Assembly: GCA_044361535.1 (NCBI GenBank)
Contig: JBIKIQ010000010.1
Coordinates: forward strand, 1-64,000
Source of the DNA: UBA952 sp044361535
GTDB taxonomy: Bacteria > Bacteroidota > Bacteroidia > Flavobacteriales_D > Crocinitomicaceae
DNA length: 64,000 bases
Direction of reading: 5' to 3'
In this document: in pieces, positions 41,972 through 51,424 of the stretch
Position numbering within the stretch: the first letter of the stretch is position 1
Layout: every line of letters begins with the position of its first letter
Program-made: the position numbers and the translations under genes
Notes under the pieces: model-generated
The model's database searches: none
The model's input: only the letters and a program-made list of their open reading frames with translations
Told to the model about the DNA's origin: nothing

Positions 41972-43693
41972 TTACCAATCTCCACCTGCACCGCCTCCGC
42001 CAAAATCGCCTCCGCCAAAATCACTACTTCCGCTATCCGAGCTGCTCCAGCTACTTGATGAGTTATCGGAAGAATTTGAATTAGAGCCAGCGAATATTAA
42101 GGGCGTAGTTGAAGAGTTTTTACTTTTATTCGAACTGATCTTTATCTCCCTTTCGACGGAATTCAACATAACTAAAATATTTTCTTTTGAAAATTCAAGG
42201 TCATTTGAAACAAAACAACTTAATGAATATTCAGAAGGATATTTTTCTCTTAAATATGAGTAATGATCAAACCAACTATCAATTTTTCCGCTGCAGTAGC
42301 AGAGCGCAAAGAAATAGTCAAAAGAAGTTGAATGAATTATATCTGAATAGTTAATTGATTCATAATTGGTTTGATTCATAAAGAGTTTAAAGCCATCAAT
42401 CTTATCCATGTATTTTCTACCTAATAAAGTGTATTTGTGAATTAGTTTGGCCATTATTGCAAACAAAATAAAAACAGCAATCAGATAAACAATTGATAGA
42501 CCAATGGAGAACTGAATAAAAAAGAAAACTACAGAAAGTAGATGTGTAATCAACCCTATGGTCCAAAATGCAATATTGTCTCTAAAAAATTTGTTTTTGT
42601 GCTCTGTTTCAAATTCAGATTTTAACTGATTCACAAATAATCTAAATTTTTCATTGGGTTCAGTGGGTAAACTGTATGATGAATTATTCTCGGAAAACAA
42701 TGTTTTAAGGACTGTTTTTTCTTCGTTTGATAGTACTTCACTTGAACTAGAATTTTCATTAGATTCTGATGCTACTAGTTTTTCTAATTCTTCAAAACTG
42801 ATCGCTAAAAGAAATTCATTTTGTTCTAATTGATTGTATTTAATTTGAATGATTTTCTTTGCTGCTAAACTAAGTAATGATAATTTGAATATGTTTATTG
42901 CATTAAATTCTTGATTAATAATAGCATTCAGTGTTACGGGAGAAATATCAGTAGGAGGGAGGCTACTTATTTCAATTTTACCTTTTTTGGGATCGATACC
43001 GTAGAATAACCACCCGAACAGATAAATGAGTAATCCTGCAGAGAAGGAGAAAACAAACAAATAAATATACAAGTTAGATTCTGTAGAATTAGGCTTACCT
43101 TCATTACTTAGATCATAATCAATTTCAGGATTATTGCTATTTTCCGTGCTAGAATAATTTGATGAGGCATTTCCAACTGAAGGTTCAGGACTATTATTTC
43201 CACCTTTAAGTAGGGCCATTATAGTACTTAGTCCTTTGTCAATACCTGAAAAAAAATCATTAGTTTTTAATGATGGAATTATTTGATTGTCAACAATTTC
43301 TTTTGCTTGAATATCTGTTAAAATCGTTTCTGTTCCTCTGCCTGTTGCTATAAAAACTTTTCTTTTTTCTGTCGGTTTAATAAGCAATACCACCCCATTG
43401 TCTAAATCCTTGTTACCAACGCCCCATTCTGCTCCGAGTTTTGTGCCAAATTCCGCCGGTTCTATACCGCCAAAATCGTTAACGATAACAACCACAATTT
43501 CATTGGATGTTTCTTTGTTGAATTTAACTAGTTTACTTTCAATGGATGAAGCTTGCTCTACGGAAAGGAATTTTGAACCGGTAAAATCGTTGTAAAACCT
43601 TTTTGGACTTGGTTTTTTGGGTATTGAATTTGTCGTGTTTTTACCTTGGCAGGCGACTAAAAAAATTACAGACAGAAAAAATAAATATTTCAT
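41972..43693 (-). CDS. TPM-domain lipoprotein fused to a DUF2207-like membrane part, Gly-rich tail
   Basis: 573 residues. A lipobox LVAC with Cys15 indicates a lipoprotein. The TPM domain (about 35-165) shows FLSVEQASSIESKLVKFNKE, NEIVVVIV, GVVLLIKP and VFIATGRGTE. A Ser/Asn-rich linker precedes a membrane span (about 205-230). A cytoplasmic block (PVTLNAIINQEFNAINIFKL) resembles the C-terminal part of DUF2207 proteins, followed by a pair of spans (about 375-425) and a Ser/Gly tail ending GGGGAGGDW, identical in its last nine residues to the neighbouring TPM protein. Overlaps the next upstream gene's stop by 4 nt. Function unknown. Confidence 0.8.
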   Translation of the reverse strand: MKYLFFLSVIFLVACQGKNTTNSIPKKPSPKRFYNDFTGSKFLSVEQASSIESKLVKFNKETSNEIVVVIVNDFGGIEPAEFGTKLGAEWGVGNKDLDNGVVLLIKPTEKRKVFIATGRGTETILTDIQAKEIVDNQIIPSLKTNDFFSGIDKGLSTIMALLKGGNNSPEPSVGNASSNYSSTENSNNPEIDYDLSNEGKPNSTESNLYIYLFVFSFSAGLLIYLFGWLFYGIDPKKGKIEISSLPPTDISPVTLNAIINQEFNAINIFKLSLLSLAAKKIIQIKYNQLEQNEFLLAISFEELEKLVASESNENSSSSEVLSNEEKTVLKTLFSENNSSYSLPTEPNEKFRLFVNQLKSEFETEHKNKFFRDNIAFWTIGLITHLLSVVFFFIQFSIGLSIVYLIAVFILFAIMAKLIHKYTLLGRKYMDKIDGFKLFMNQTNYESINYSDIIHSTSFDYFFALCYCSGKIDSWFDHYSYLREKYPSEYSLSCFVSNDLEFSKENILVMLNSVEREIKISSNKSKNSSTTPLIFAGSNSNSSDNSSSSWSSSDSGSSDFGGGDFGGGGAGGDW

Positions 43694-44109
43694 GCCGTAG
43701 TAACTTCGTTACTCAACTCGTTTGAATTAGAATCTGAGTCAGGGAAGTAAATAGCTAATTTTTCGCTAAGAATTAATACACTTTTACACACACCATTGAG
43801 AAAATTTGAATTTTTAAATTCATTTATTAATTCAGTTTTTGTGTCCTCCCAAAATTCATTTCCTACTTTTTCATGAATTCCGACATCTCCAATTATTGCT
43901 AATTTTCGATGCGTAAAATCTAAATAGATTAAAATTCCATTTCTCTCTTTTGTTTCGTGCATTTTTAATTCATGAAAAACTTGCACACCTCGTTGATAGG
44001 GATCTGTTTCACATGAGTTGTCAATGTGAACGCGAATTTCACCGCTTGTTTTTTGTTCACCTTCTGAAATTAGTTGCTCAATTTGCTTAAGCTCTTCATT
44101 GTTTAACAT
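43690..44109 (-). CDS. Short cytoplasmic-type TPM-domain protein
   Basis: 139 residues, essentially one TPM domain: NNEELKQIEQLISEGEQKTSGEIRVHI, FHELKMHETKERNGILIYLDF, KLAIIGDVGIHEKVG. It has no signal peptide and no membrane segment, unlike the two TPM proteins downstream. It overlaps the downstream TPM gene by 4 nt and lies 9 nt after lemA, matching the widespread lemA-TPM-TPM arrangement in Bacteroidota. Biochemical role unknown. Confidence 0.85.
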   Translation of the reverse strand: MLNNEELKQIEQLISEGEQKTSGEIRVHIDNSCETDPYQRGVQVFHELKMHETKERNGILIYLDFTHRKLAIIGDVGIHEKVGNEFWEDTKTELINEFKNSNFLNGVCKSVLILSEKLAIYFPDSDSNSNELSNEVTTA

Positions 44110-44118
44110 CCTCTGAAA

Positions 44119-44703
44119 TTAGAATTGAACTTTTGGAGCATTTTCTGCTCCAGCCTGTGCCTTAAATCCTGTTTTCTTCGGGAAGGTCTCGCTATTTAGA
44201 AAAATACTTGCAAAGAATCCTCGAATATTTGTGTTGTAGTCTTTAACAGATTCGTTGTAAACGTCTCTTTCTCTTTTAATTCTATTTTCTGTACCTTCTA
44301 ATTGTGCTTGTAGCGTAGAAAAGTTTTCAGTGGAACGAATTTGCGGATAGGCTTCGTAAGCCAAATTAATTGCCGTATTTATTTTTTTACCTAAAATTTC
44401 TAATTGTTCTGGATTTTTTGCATTCAAAATTTGATCGTTTATTCCAGTAATTCCTGCTCTTGCCTCTGTTACCTTGGTAAGAATCTCTTTTTCATTTTTA
44501 GCAGCACCTTTAACAGTTTCTACTAGTTGTGGAACTAAATCAGCCCTTCTTTGGTAGGCAGATTGAACATTGGCCCACTTTTCATCTACTTTTTCCTGAA
44601 GGGAAACTGCTTTGTTGTAAATACTGATGTAGGTAATGAATATAATAAGTAAAATTCCAAGAAACCCTACAATTGCACCAATAATAACATAAGATCTTTT
44701 CAT
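44119..44703 (-). CDS. lemA: LemA family membrane protein
   Basis: 194 residues: an N-terminal membrane anchor (YVIIGAIVGFLGILLIIFIT) followed by a long helical domain with the family hallmarks VDEKWANVQSAYQRRADLVPQLVETVKG, EAYPQIRSTENF and LEGTENRIKRERDVYNESVKDYN. LemA proteins are widespread, function uncertain, and often encoded with TPM proteins. First gene of the operon lemA-TPM-TPM-TPM-barrel, with a TAnnTTTG promoter element 19 nt upstream of its ATG. Confidence 0.95.
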   Translation of the reverse strand: MKRSYVIIGAIVGFLGILLIIFITYISIYNKAVSLQEKVDEKWANVQSAYQRRADLVPQLVETVKGAAKNEKEILTKVTEARAGITGINDQILNAKNPEQLEILGKKINTAINLAYEAYPQIRSTENFSTLQAQLEGTENRIKRERDVYNESVKDYNTNIRGFFASIFLNSETFPKKTGFKAQAGAENAPKVQF

Positions 44704-44722
44704 GATAAATAATTAATTATCA

Positions 44723-44730
44723 CAAATGTA
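44723..44730 (-). promoter_or_regulatory. TACATTTG, candidate lemA-operon -7 element
   Basis: Fits TAnnTTTG on the minus strand 19 nt before the lemA ATG. No clear TTTG at -33. Confidence 0.45.
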
Positions 44731-44781
44731 AGTGAATTTAAGTTTCTCTGTTTGAAATAATTCATAACAAAATGTAAAATC

Positions 44782-45426
44782 TTACAAATTATGATGAAAG
44801 GAAAACTCTCTGCTTTCAAAGGATGATTCAAATAAATGTGGATAGTATTTTTTCATTTCTAAGTTCATTAATTCGAGAGGAACGTCGTCATAGACTCCAT
44901 AAAAGTAATTATAGGACATGTATTTTTGTCCTTTTGAAAATTCTTGAAATAATGAATCTGTTTTACCATCCCAACTAAGAACATCAACTTTATTAAAGCT
45001 GCAAATTCTTCTGTCAAAAGCCGGTGTACATTTCACCCATTTATTATCCAGATATGCTTCCACAAAACCGTGAAATACGATTTCTGGTCGTTTGAGATAC
45101 GTAGTAAGTTTTTCAACGCCAATGTGATTTGTGACAACTGCAAAACCAAGTCTTGCAGGAATTTTATTTCTTCTAAAACAAGCGCAAAGAACGATTGATT
45201 TTTCAACACACCACGCACGTTTTTTTAAGACTATGTTACTTACTGTAAGCGAATCTTTACGTAAATCTAGATGATAGGGATCGTACAAAAAATAATCTCG
45301 AACGTACTCGTACAAACTTATTGCTTGTTGTAAAGTATTTTCCTTGTTATCATGATTTTTTAGGAAATTAATAAAATTTGTATTGTTAAAGTCTAAAAAA
45401 TCAGTTTCTTCCAAGTAGATTTGCAT
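44782..45426 (-). CDS. Transglutaminase-like (papain-fold) protein
   Basis: 214 residues, no signal peptide. The transglutaminase-like core is visible: YVRDYFLYDPYHLDL, the Cys motif KRAWCVEKSIVLCACFRRNKIPARLG, His in VFHGFVEAYLDNKWVKC and an Asp in TPAFDRRIC, giving a plausible Cys-His-Asp triad. Cytosolic members of this family are usually proteases or of unknown activity. It lies 78 nt upstream of lemA, with the lemA promoter between. Confidence 0.8.
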   Translation of the reverse strand: MQIYLEETDFLDFNNTNFINFLKNHDNKENTLQQAISLYEYVRDYFLYDPYHLDLRKDSLTVSNIVLKKRAWCVEKSIVLCACFRRNKIPARLGFAVVTNHIGVEKLTTYLKRPEIVFHGFVEAYLDNKWVKCTPAFDRRICSFNKVDVLSWDGKTDSLFQEFSKGQKYMSYNYFYGVYDDVPLELMNLEMKKYYPHLFESSFESREFSFHHNL

Positions 45427-45473
45427 GGAACGAAATTACAACAATATCAAAAGTGAAAATAGTAAAAGATACA

Positions 45474-46025
45474 ATGGACGAGAATTTTTTACAGAGTCCA
45501 ATGCCTTTTATCAATAAAATGGGAAATTGGATTTATGGCCAGAAGACTCCTAAACTATGGGTAAAAGTAATTTACAGTATAACTTCACTTTTAGGTTTAC
45601 TTTTTTTTGTTTGGCATATTTTAGGGTTTTCATCTGTATTATTTAGAAAATTTGTTTTTGCGAAAAAACAAATTGCCGTAGATGAAATTATTAAGGTGAA
45701 TGCAAAAAAACTTGGCTATACTTTTGAAGAATTGATAAGCTATTTGCAGATTCATCATGTTATTTCTGCATTTATTTGGTTAGTTATTTTATGGGTTTTA
45801 GTATTGCTTTGGAGAGGAAATAAAAAAATATATTTGTATTTGATATTTATGCTTTTGTTTTATTTTCTGCAAGGGATCTATTTTTTTGGCTGGCGTTTTA
45901 TCACTGATGAGTTAACCATTTACGATTGGTCGATGTTCATGATTTTTTCCCTTTCTCTAGTAGCAGGTGTTCTTATTCAACTATTTTTTAAAAAGGATAA
46001 AATAGAGGAATTAGACGAGAATTAG
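45474..46025 (+). CDS. Four-span membrane protein, function unknown
   Basis: 183 residues from the ATG at 45474; a GTG at 45453 would add seven residues. Four hydrophobic segments at about 31-55, 95-115, 120-142 and 148-172, and a charged C-terminus. No family recognised. It is divergent from the transglutaminase gene and lies 98 nt before the second glycan locus; that gap has no ORF or clear hairpin. Confidence 0.6.
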   Translation: MDENFLQSPMPFINKMGNWIYGQKTPKLWVKVIYSITSLLGLLFFVWHILGFSSVLFRKFVFAKKQIAVDEIIKVNAKKLGYTFEELISYLQIHHVISAFIWLVILWVLVLLWRGNKKIYLYLIFMLLFYFLQGIYFFGWRFITDELTIYDWSMFMIFSLSLVAGVLIQLFFKKDKIEELDEN

Positions 46026-46123
46026 TAGTCTTATTATCGATTTGCACTGTAGTTCAAAATGTTTAACCTGTTGTATTTTATAGAAAACTAAAACAAAATA
46101 GTTTTATCAACGTATCTATTTAA

Positions 46124-47437
46124 ATGCCTTTAAAGTCTATCAAAAAACAGTTAAAATCGGATTATTTTAAATCCTTATCTGTTTTGCTTTCAGGCACTTT
46201 AATAGCTCAAGTGATAGGTTATGCTATTGCTCCTTTGTTAACCCGTTTGTATACAACTGCTGAAATGGGTGAGTTGGCTTTGTACATGCGAATTACTGGG
46301 TTTATTGCAGCAATTGCAACTTTGAGGTATGAATCTGCTCTTCCGATTCCTAAAAATGATGGACATTCTTATTTGTTGTATCGAATTTCATTATTAATTT
46401 CCTTTATCGTTTTAGGGATAAGTTCAATACTTCTGATTTCTTTGATTTTTGCTGGAGTAACTCCTGGATTTTCGTGGTGGTATGTTTTACTTATTATTCT
46501 TGGCTCCGCAGCAATTGTCATAATCAATATCGGTACAAATTGGTCGGTTCGAACTGGGACCTTTTCATTGATCTCTCGTCAGAAAATAATTAACTCATTA
46601 TTTTCAAATACCCTTAAATGGTGTTTTGCTTATTTTACATTAGGGTATTTAGGGTTGATATTGGCAACATTCATTGGCTATTTTTTGTCGTGTTTTGAGT
46701 TTATATTTAGTTTCCGCGGATTGAAAAGGAAGTATTCAAAATTAAGATCTCGCAAGAAAACGTGGGTCTTACTAAAGGATCATCGGGAATTCCCACTCCT
46801 AAATTTACCGCACATACTTGTAGATCATGGTAGGGATATGCTCATCGCAACCTTAATTTTAGCCTATTTTTCCGAGAGTATTTATGGATCTTTCAGTCAT
46901 TCGTATGCCATGTTAAGGATTCCAAGCATGTTAATTGGTGTATCATTGAGTCAAGTTTTTTACAATCAAGCGATTAAGCTTTATAATGAAAATCAAAGGA
47001 TGCTTCCATTATTAAAAAAAACAATTGGCATGTTAGTGGCGATCAGCATTGTTCCATTTACAATTCTTTACCTATACGGGGAACCAATTTTTGCATCGAT
47101 TTTTGGAGCGAATTGGTCAGATGCTGGAAGTTATTCAGAAACAATGTCATTTTGGTTGATGGTGAGTTTTGTTATCTCACCCATTTCCGCCTTACCAATG
47201 ATATTGAAAAAACAGAAAATAGCCTTCGTTTTCGGATCAATAAGTGCCTTGATTCAAATTATTCCTTTGTTTGTTATTCCTGAATTTTTTGGAAAAACCA
47301 ATGAATCTTTTGTTCTATCTCTACAAGTAATTTCTTACACCCAAGCCTTTTGGTTTTTGCTTGTTCTAGGTATATATTTTATTTTTGTTTCCCAATACGA
47401 TAATCAAATTGTAAAATCAACTTCTTTTGACCAATAA
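46124..47437 (+). CDS. wzx: Polysaccharide (O-antigen) flippase, Wzx/MATE-like
   Basis: 437 residues with about 12 membrane segments. The start SLSVLLSGTLIAQVIGYAIAPLLTRLYTTAEMG is the typical opening of Wzx/oligosaccharide-flippase proteins, and SFSHSYAMLRIPSMLIGVSL lies in the middle. It moves undecaprenyl-diphosphate-linked repeat units across the inner membrane. First gene of the plus-strand glycan locus 46124-55729; overlaps the next gene by 11 nt. Confidence 0.88.
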   Translation: MPLKSIKKQLKSDYFKSLSVLLSGTLIAQVIGYAIAPLLTRLYTTAEMGELALYMRITGFIAAIATLRYESALPIPKNDGHSYLLYRISLLISFIVLGISSILLISLIFAGVTPGFSWWYVLLIILGSAAIVIINIGTNWSVRTGTFSLISRQKIINSLFSNTLKWCFAYFTLGYLGLILATFIGYFLSCFEFIFSFRGLKRKYSKLRSRKKTWVLLKDHREFPLLNLPHILVDHGRDMLIATLILAYFSESIYGSFSHSYAMLRIPSMLIGVSLSQVFYNQAIKLYNENQRMLPLLKKTIGMLVAISIVPFTILYLYGEPIFASIFGANWSDAGSYSETMSFWLMVSFVISPISALPMILKKQKIAFVFGSISALIQIIPLFVIPEFFGKTNESFVLSLQVISYTQAFWFLLVLGIYFIFVSQYDNQIVKSTSFDQ

Positions 47438-48719
47438 GTACCAATCTTTTGTATTAAATAGTGCTAGTTCCTCTAAATCTAGTTGGGTAGATGTCGTTTT
47501 GTTATCACTGACTTTTCTGTCCATTCTTTTTATTCCGAGCATTAAAATACACAATGAATTATTTCTTGGTTTGGATGAATTTTTGGTTTTGCTCATGGGG
47601 CTAAGGTTGTTACTTAAAAGGTTCTTTTGGATTGATCAACTCGTACTTGTTTTTGTCTTACTTTCATGTATTATTTTATCTTCTATTTTACTTAATTCCA
47701 ATCGAGCTGATTACAGAGAATATTTGGAAGTTCATAAGGTATTAAAATTCGTGGTATTTTATTTATTTTCAATTTTTGTGTTTACTAATTACAACAACAA
47801 AAAAGGGATTATCTATTTTGTATCGATTTCATTTATTGGTTTACTTATTTTTAATGTGCTACATCTATTTAACCTGTTTTATTTCAACGAATTCATTACA
47901 ATCTTGTACGATACGGACGGGAGAGATGTACTTAATTTTGGCAAAAACTCAATAGGTGGTCCCGGACCAAAAAGAATAGTTGGAACCATGGGAAATCCGA
48001 ATATCAATGCTATTCTTTTCTTGTTTTTTGTTTCATTTTATTCCTTTCTACTGGTTGAAAGTAAAAAAGTGGAGAGCTCTTGGAACTACTTTACACCGAA
48101 CACTGTTCGAGCCTTATTTCTTTTGAGTATTCTCTTGGTTATTCTTTGTCAATCTAGGACAGGAATAGTTGCATTGGTCATAATTTACCTTTTCGGACTT
48201 TATTATCGAAGAGCTAAGTTGTTTGAAATTCTATTAGAAATTCTTTTAATTATAGGTTTTTTTGGATTATCAGCTTTTCTCGATACCATTGCATTGCAGT
48301 ATTTGTTCAATACCAAACCCCAATTGCAGGAAAACAACTCGTTGGCTGTGCGATTGAAAATTTGGGGTAAATTAATAAACATGTGGACGGAACAACCTTT
48401 TTTCGGTTACGGACCAAATAAAGCATACGTTTATCGCGAAAAACTGCATCCTGAAAATGAATATATCTTTTATCTGTGGCGCTATGGAATACAAGGAGTT
48501 GTTACTTATCTTTCAATTTTATTGGTTCCAATTCTTTATTATAGATCACGTATTAAGGAATTCACTTTTCTTATTTTTGTAGTTTTAGTCGTTTCTCTTG
48601 TTGCTTTTATGAATAATCCGCTTTCAAATCCAAAAATAAGTGTTCTTTTTGCTCTAATTTTGGGATTTTCCGTTGTTCAATTCAGTCAAAATAAGCAAAA
48701 GTCAAATTATTCCGAATGA
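47427..48719 (+). CDS. O-antigen polymerase/ligase-like membrane protein (Wzy/WaaL type)
   Basis: 430 residues with about 10-12 membrane segments and a Wzy_C/O-antigen-ligase region: CQSRTGIVALVIIYLFGLYY in the membrane core and the periplasmic loop FFGYGPNKAYVYREKLHPENE, where the conserved Gly and His/Asn residues of the family occur. The start is TTG at 47427, overlapping wzx by 11 nt; no ATG is available before the first span. Polymerase and ligase cannot be told apart from sequence; a second family member lies at 51425-52654. Confidence 0.78.
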   Translation: MTNKYQSFVLNSASSSKSSWVDVVLLSLTFLSILFIPSIKIHNELFLGLDEFLVLLMGLRLLLKRFFWIDQLVLVFVLLSCIILSSILLNSNRADYREYLEVHKVLKFVVFYLFSIFVFTNYNNKKGIIYFVSISFIGLLIFNVLHLFNLFYFNEFITILYDTDGRDVLNFGKNSIGGPGPKRIVGTMGNPNINAILFLFFVSFYSFLLVESKKVESSWNYFTPNTVRALFLLSILLVILCQSRTGIVALVIIYLFGLYYRRAKLFEILLEILLIIGFFGLSAFLDTIALQYLFNTKPQLQENNSLAVRLKIWGKLINMWTEQPFFGYGPNKAYVYREKLHPENEYIFYLWRYGIQGVVTYLSILLVPILYYRSRIKEFTFLIFVVLVVSLVAFMNNPLSNPKISVLFALILGFSVVQFSQNKQKSNYSE

Positions 48720-49276
48720 AGTCATTGATTTATCATATTTCAAGGTTTTTGCAAGTGTTTTTTAAACCAAGAATGTTTGCCCTCAACCGCAATTTTCAAG
48801 GAGAAAAAATTAACGGGTTTCGAGTTGGGAGTACAACATTTATTGATCACTCTAACAAACTATCTGTTGAAGATTTAGTGTACATTGGTCACTATAATTT
48901 CATTGAAGCAAGTAATGGAATTAAACTAGGAAAGGGATGCCAAATTACTTCGTATGTAAACATCACCACACATTCAAGCCATCAATCTATTCGCTTGTAT
49001 GGATCAAATTACGCGAAAGCCAGCAATCATATAGGTTATGAACGAGGGTCAATTGAAATTGGTGAATTTACTTTTATTGGACCGTTTTCCGTTATTATGC
49101 CGTCAACAAAAATAGGAAAGGGTTGCGTCGTTGCAGCACATTCGTATGTTAAAGGCGAATTTCCAAATTATGCAATCATTGCAGGTAATCCTGCTAGAAT
49201 AGTGGGTGATGTTCGCGAAAAAGACAATGCACTTTTGGATGAATATCCTGAACTAAAGAATAACTACATGATTTAG
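48716..49276 (+). CDS. Left-handed beta-helix (hexapeptide) acyltransferase, WcaF-like
   Basis: 186 residues. Imperfect hexapeptide repeats fold as a left-handed beta-helix: VEDLVYIGHYNFIEAS, IEIGEFTFIGPFSVIMPS, TKIGKGCVVAAHSYV, and the C-terminal IIAGNPARIVGD typical of sugar O- or N-acetyltransferases. A probable active-site His is in VNITTHSSHQ. Start overlaps the upstream stop by 4 nt (ATGA). Likely acetylates a sugar of the repeat unit; target unknown. Confidence 0.85.
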   Translation: MKSLIYHISRFLQVFFKPRMFALNRNFQGEKINGFRVGSTTFIDHSNKLSVEDLVYIGHYNFIEASNGIKLGKGCQITSYVNITTHSSHQSIRLYGSNYAKASNHIGYERGSIEIGEFTFIGPFSVIMPSTKIGKGCVVAAHSYVKGEFPNYAIIAGNPARIVGDVREKDNALLDEYPELKNNYMI

Positions 49277-49277
49277 G

Positions 49278-50306
49278 ATGAAAAAATTACTTATCATAGG
49301 TTCAAATTCTGTTCATACTTTCAATTACATTGATTTGATAGCAGGCTATTTTGATGATGTTTTACTTTTGACGAATAAACGAAATCCTGATTCACCGATT
49401 CCCCAGGAAACTGCTGATTTTCATTACAACCTCACATCATTTTTTACCACCCCTAAAAAAATCAGGGAATTGGTAGAATTATATAAACCAACTCATATTC
49501 ATGTTCATCAAGCGAATAGTTATGCATTTTTTACTGCTCGTGCGCTTGGTTATCGAACAAATATGTTTTTAACCGCATGGGGTAGTGACATTCTTTTACT
49601 TCCAAAAAAGAATTTTTTTTGGAAAACAATCGTTCAATACTCTTTGAATCGTTTTTCTTTTTTTACTGCTGATTCACAAGAGGTTGCTGATGAAATATCC
49701 AAATTGATAAAAGTCCGTAATCCAGTACTTGTGGCAAATTTTGGCATTGAAATTCACGATATTGATTGTAAAAAGGAAAATGTTATCTATTCAAATCGAT
49801 TACACAAACCTTTGTATCGCGTAGAGAAAGTAATACATGCCTTTCATCGATTTTTGCAATCAAAACCACAAGAGAATTGGATGCTTGTTGTAGGCGCAGT
49901 TGGAACAGAGACCGATAAGTTAAAAGAACTCACTGGCCAACTTGGAATGGAAAATCAGGTTAAATTTATAGGATGGGTAGATGCTGAAACAAATAGAAAT
50001 TGGTATGCTTGTTCTCGATTTTGGATTTCAATTCCTGAGTCGGATGCAACAAGTATAAGTCTTTTAGAAGCAATGGCTTATGGATGTATACCAATCGTTT
50101 CAAATTTACCATCGAATAAAGAATGGATTACAGATGGAGAAAATGGATTTATTGTTCAAAATTTAGAAACAGAATATTTATCAAAAATGCTTGAGATAGA
50201 CTTTGAAAAAGCTATTCGTATCAATAAAGATCGGATTCTCAAGGATGGGACTAAAGAAGCAAATAGGAAAAAATTCATCGAATTGTATGAACTAGTAGGC
50301 GCATGA
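49278..50306 (+). CDS. Glycosyltransferase family 4 protein
   Basis: 342-residue GT-B enzyme: KKLLIIGSNSVHTFNYIDLI, the acceptor-side THIHVHQANSYAFFTARALGY and TAWGSDILLLPKKN, then C-domain LVVGAVGTETDKLKEL, VKFIGWVDAE and the donor-binding ISIPESDATSISLLEAMAYGCIPI with the E-x7-E type motif. Begins 1 nt after the previous stop and overlaps the next gene by 4 nt. Confidence 0.87.
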   Translation: MKKLLIIGSNSVHTFNYIDLIAGYFDDVLLLTNKRNPDSPIPQETADFHYNLTSFFTTPKKIRELVELYKPTHIHVHQANSYAFFTARALGYRTNMFLTAWGSDILLLPKKNFFWKTIVQYSLNRFSFFTADSQEVADEISKLIKVRNPVLVANFGIEIHDIDCKKENVIYSNRLHKPLYRVEKVIHAFHRFLQSKPQENWMLVVGAVGTETDKLKELTGQLGMENQVKFIGWVDAETNRNWYACSRFWISIPESDATSISLLEAMAYGCIPIVSNLPSNKEWITDGENGFIVQNLETEYLSKMLEIDFEKAIRINKDRILKDGTKEANRKKFIELYELVGA

Positions 50307-51421
50307 AACAGTTAAAGATCTGCCATATAACAACGGTTCATAATGAAGGTGATATTCGCATTTTTCATAAAATGTGTGTGAGTTTAGCTGCCAATACTGA
50401 TTTCCAGGTTTATTTGATCGTTCCAAATGCGACACCAAGGAATAACCAAGGAGTTGAAATACGAAGTTTTGTTTCGGATACTGAAAATAGAAAAGTAAGG
50501 ATTAAAAAAGCAGGTCAAAAAGCACTTGAGATTGCAAAAGAGATAAAAGCAGATATTTATCATTTGCATGATCCTGAACTCCTTACAATTGCGCGTAAGT
50601 TGAAAAAGCAAACAGGAGCAAAGATCGTTTTTGATTCACACGAGGATGTTCCAAAGCAATTGTTGGATAAAATTTGGATTCCTTCCTATCAGAGAAAACT
50701 TCTTTCATGGATGTATGAAAGGTACGAACGTTACGTTTGTTCTAAGATTGATGGAGTAATTTCGGTTACGCCAATTATTTGCGATCGTTTTAGAAAAGTT
50801 CAAAAAAATGTTGAATTAATCGCAAATTATCCTGACTTGCAAGAATTGACTTTTTCAGATAAGAAGGCAGAATTCTCCAAAACAATATGTTACGTTGGTG
50901 GGATTTTTAAAACGCGCGGAATAATTGAATTAGTTCAAGCTATTGAGGGTACTGAAATACAACTTTTGTTAGCTGGAACTTTTGAATCAGAGAGTTTAAA
51001 AGAACAGGTGAAAGGATTGCCTGGTTGGGAGAATGTTACTTATTACGGTCAAGTTAATCGGAATGAAATTAAAGTCATTCTAGAAAAAAGTGAAATAGGC
51101 ATCGTTACCTTGCATCCAACAAAAAGTTATTTGGAATCTTATCCTATCAAGCTATTTGAATATATGGCGGCAGGTATTGCAATTTTAGCCAGTGATTTTC
51201 CATTATGGCGAACAATCACTGATCCGGCTCAATGCGCTTCTTATGTCGACCCAAGGAACGCTACTGAAATTCGATCAGTTCTAAACGTAATGTTAGCAAA
51301 TCCAAAAGAAACTAGGAAGAAAGGAGAGAATGGTAAATTGGCTGTTCAAAAGCTATACAATTGGAAAAGTGAATTTGAAAAATTACAGGCATTTTATCAT
51401 AAACTAAATGATAATCAATAA
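50303..51421 (+). CDS. Glycosyltransferase family 4 protein
   Basis: 372-residue GT-B enzyme: ICHITTVHNEGDIRIFHKMC, ADIYHLHDPELLTIARKL and VFDSHEDVPKQLL in the N-domain; CYVGGIFKTRGIIELVQAI, VTYYGQVNRNEI and YPIKLFEYMAAGIAILAS (donor binding) in the C-domain. Close in architecture to the GT at 6047-7234 (IWAND and SHEIY in the same places). ATGA overlap with the upstream gene, 3-nt gap to the next. Confidence 0.87.
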   Translation: MKQLKICHITTVHNEGDIRIFHKMCVSLAANTDFQVYLIVPNATPRNNQGVEIRSFVSDTENRKVRIKKAGQKALEIAKEIKADIYHLHDPELLTIARKLKKQTGAKIVFDSHEDVPKQLLDKIWIPSYQRKLLSWMYERYERYVCSKIDGVISVTPIICDRFRKVQKNVELIANYPDLQELTFSDKKAEFSKTICYVGGIFKTRGIIELVQAIEGTEIQLLLAGTFESESLKEQVKGLPGWENVTYYGQVNRNEIKVILEKSEIGIVTLHPTKSYLESYPIKLFEYMAAGIAILASDFPLWRTITDPAQCASYVDPRNATEIRSVLNVMLANPKETRKKGENGKLAVQKLYNWKSEFEKLQAFYHKLNDNQ

Positions 51422-51424
51422 TTA

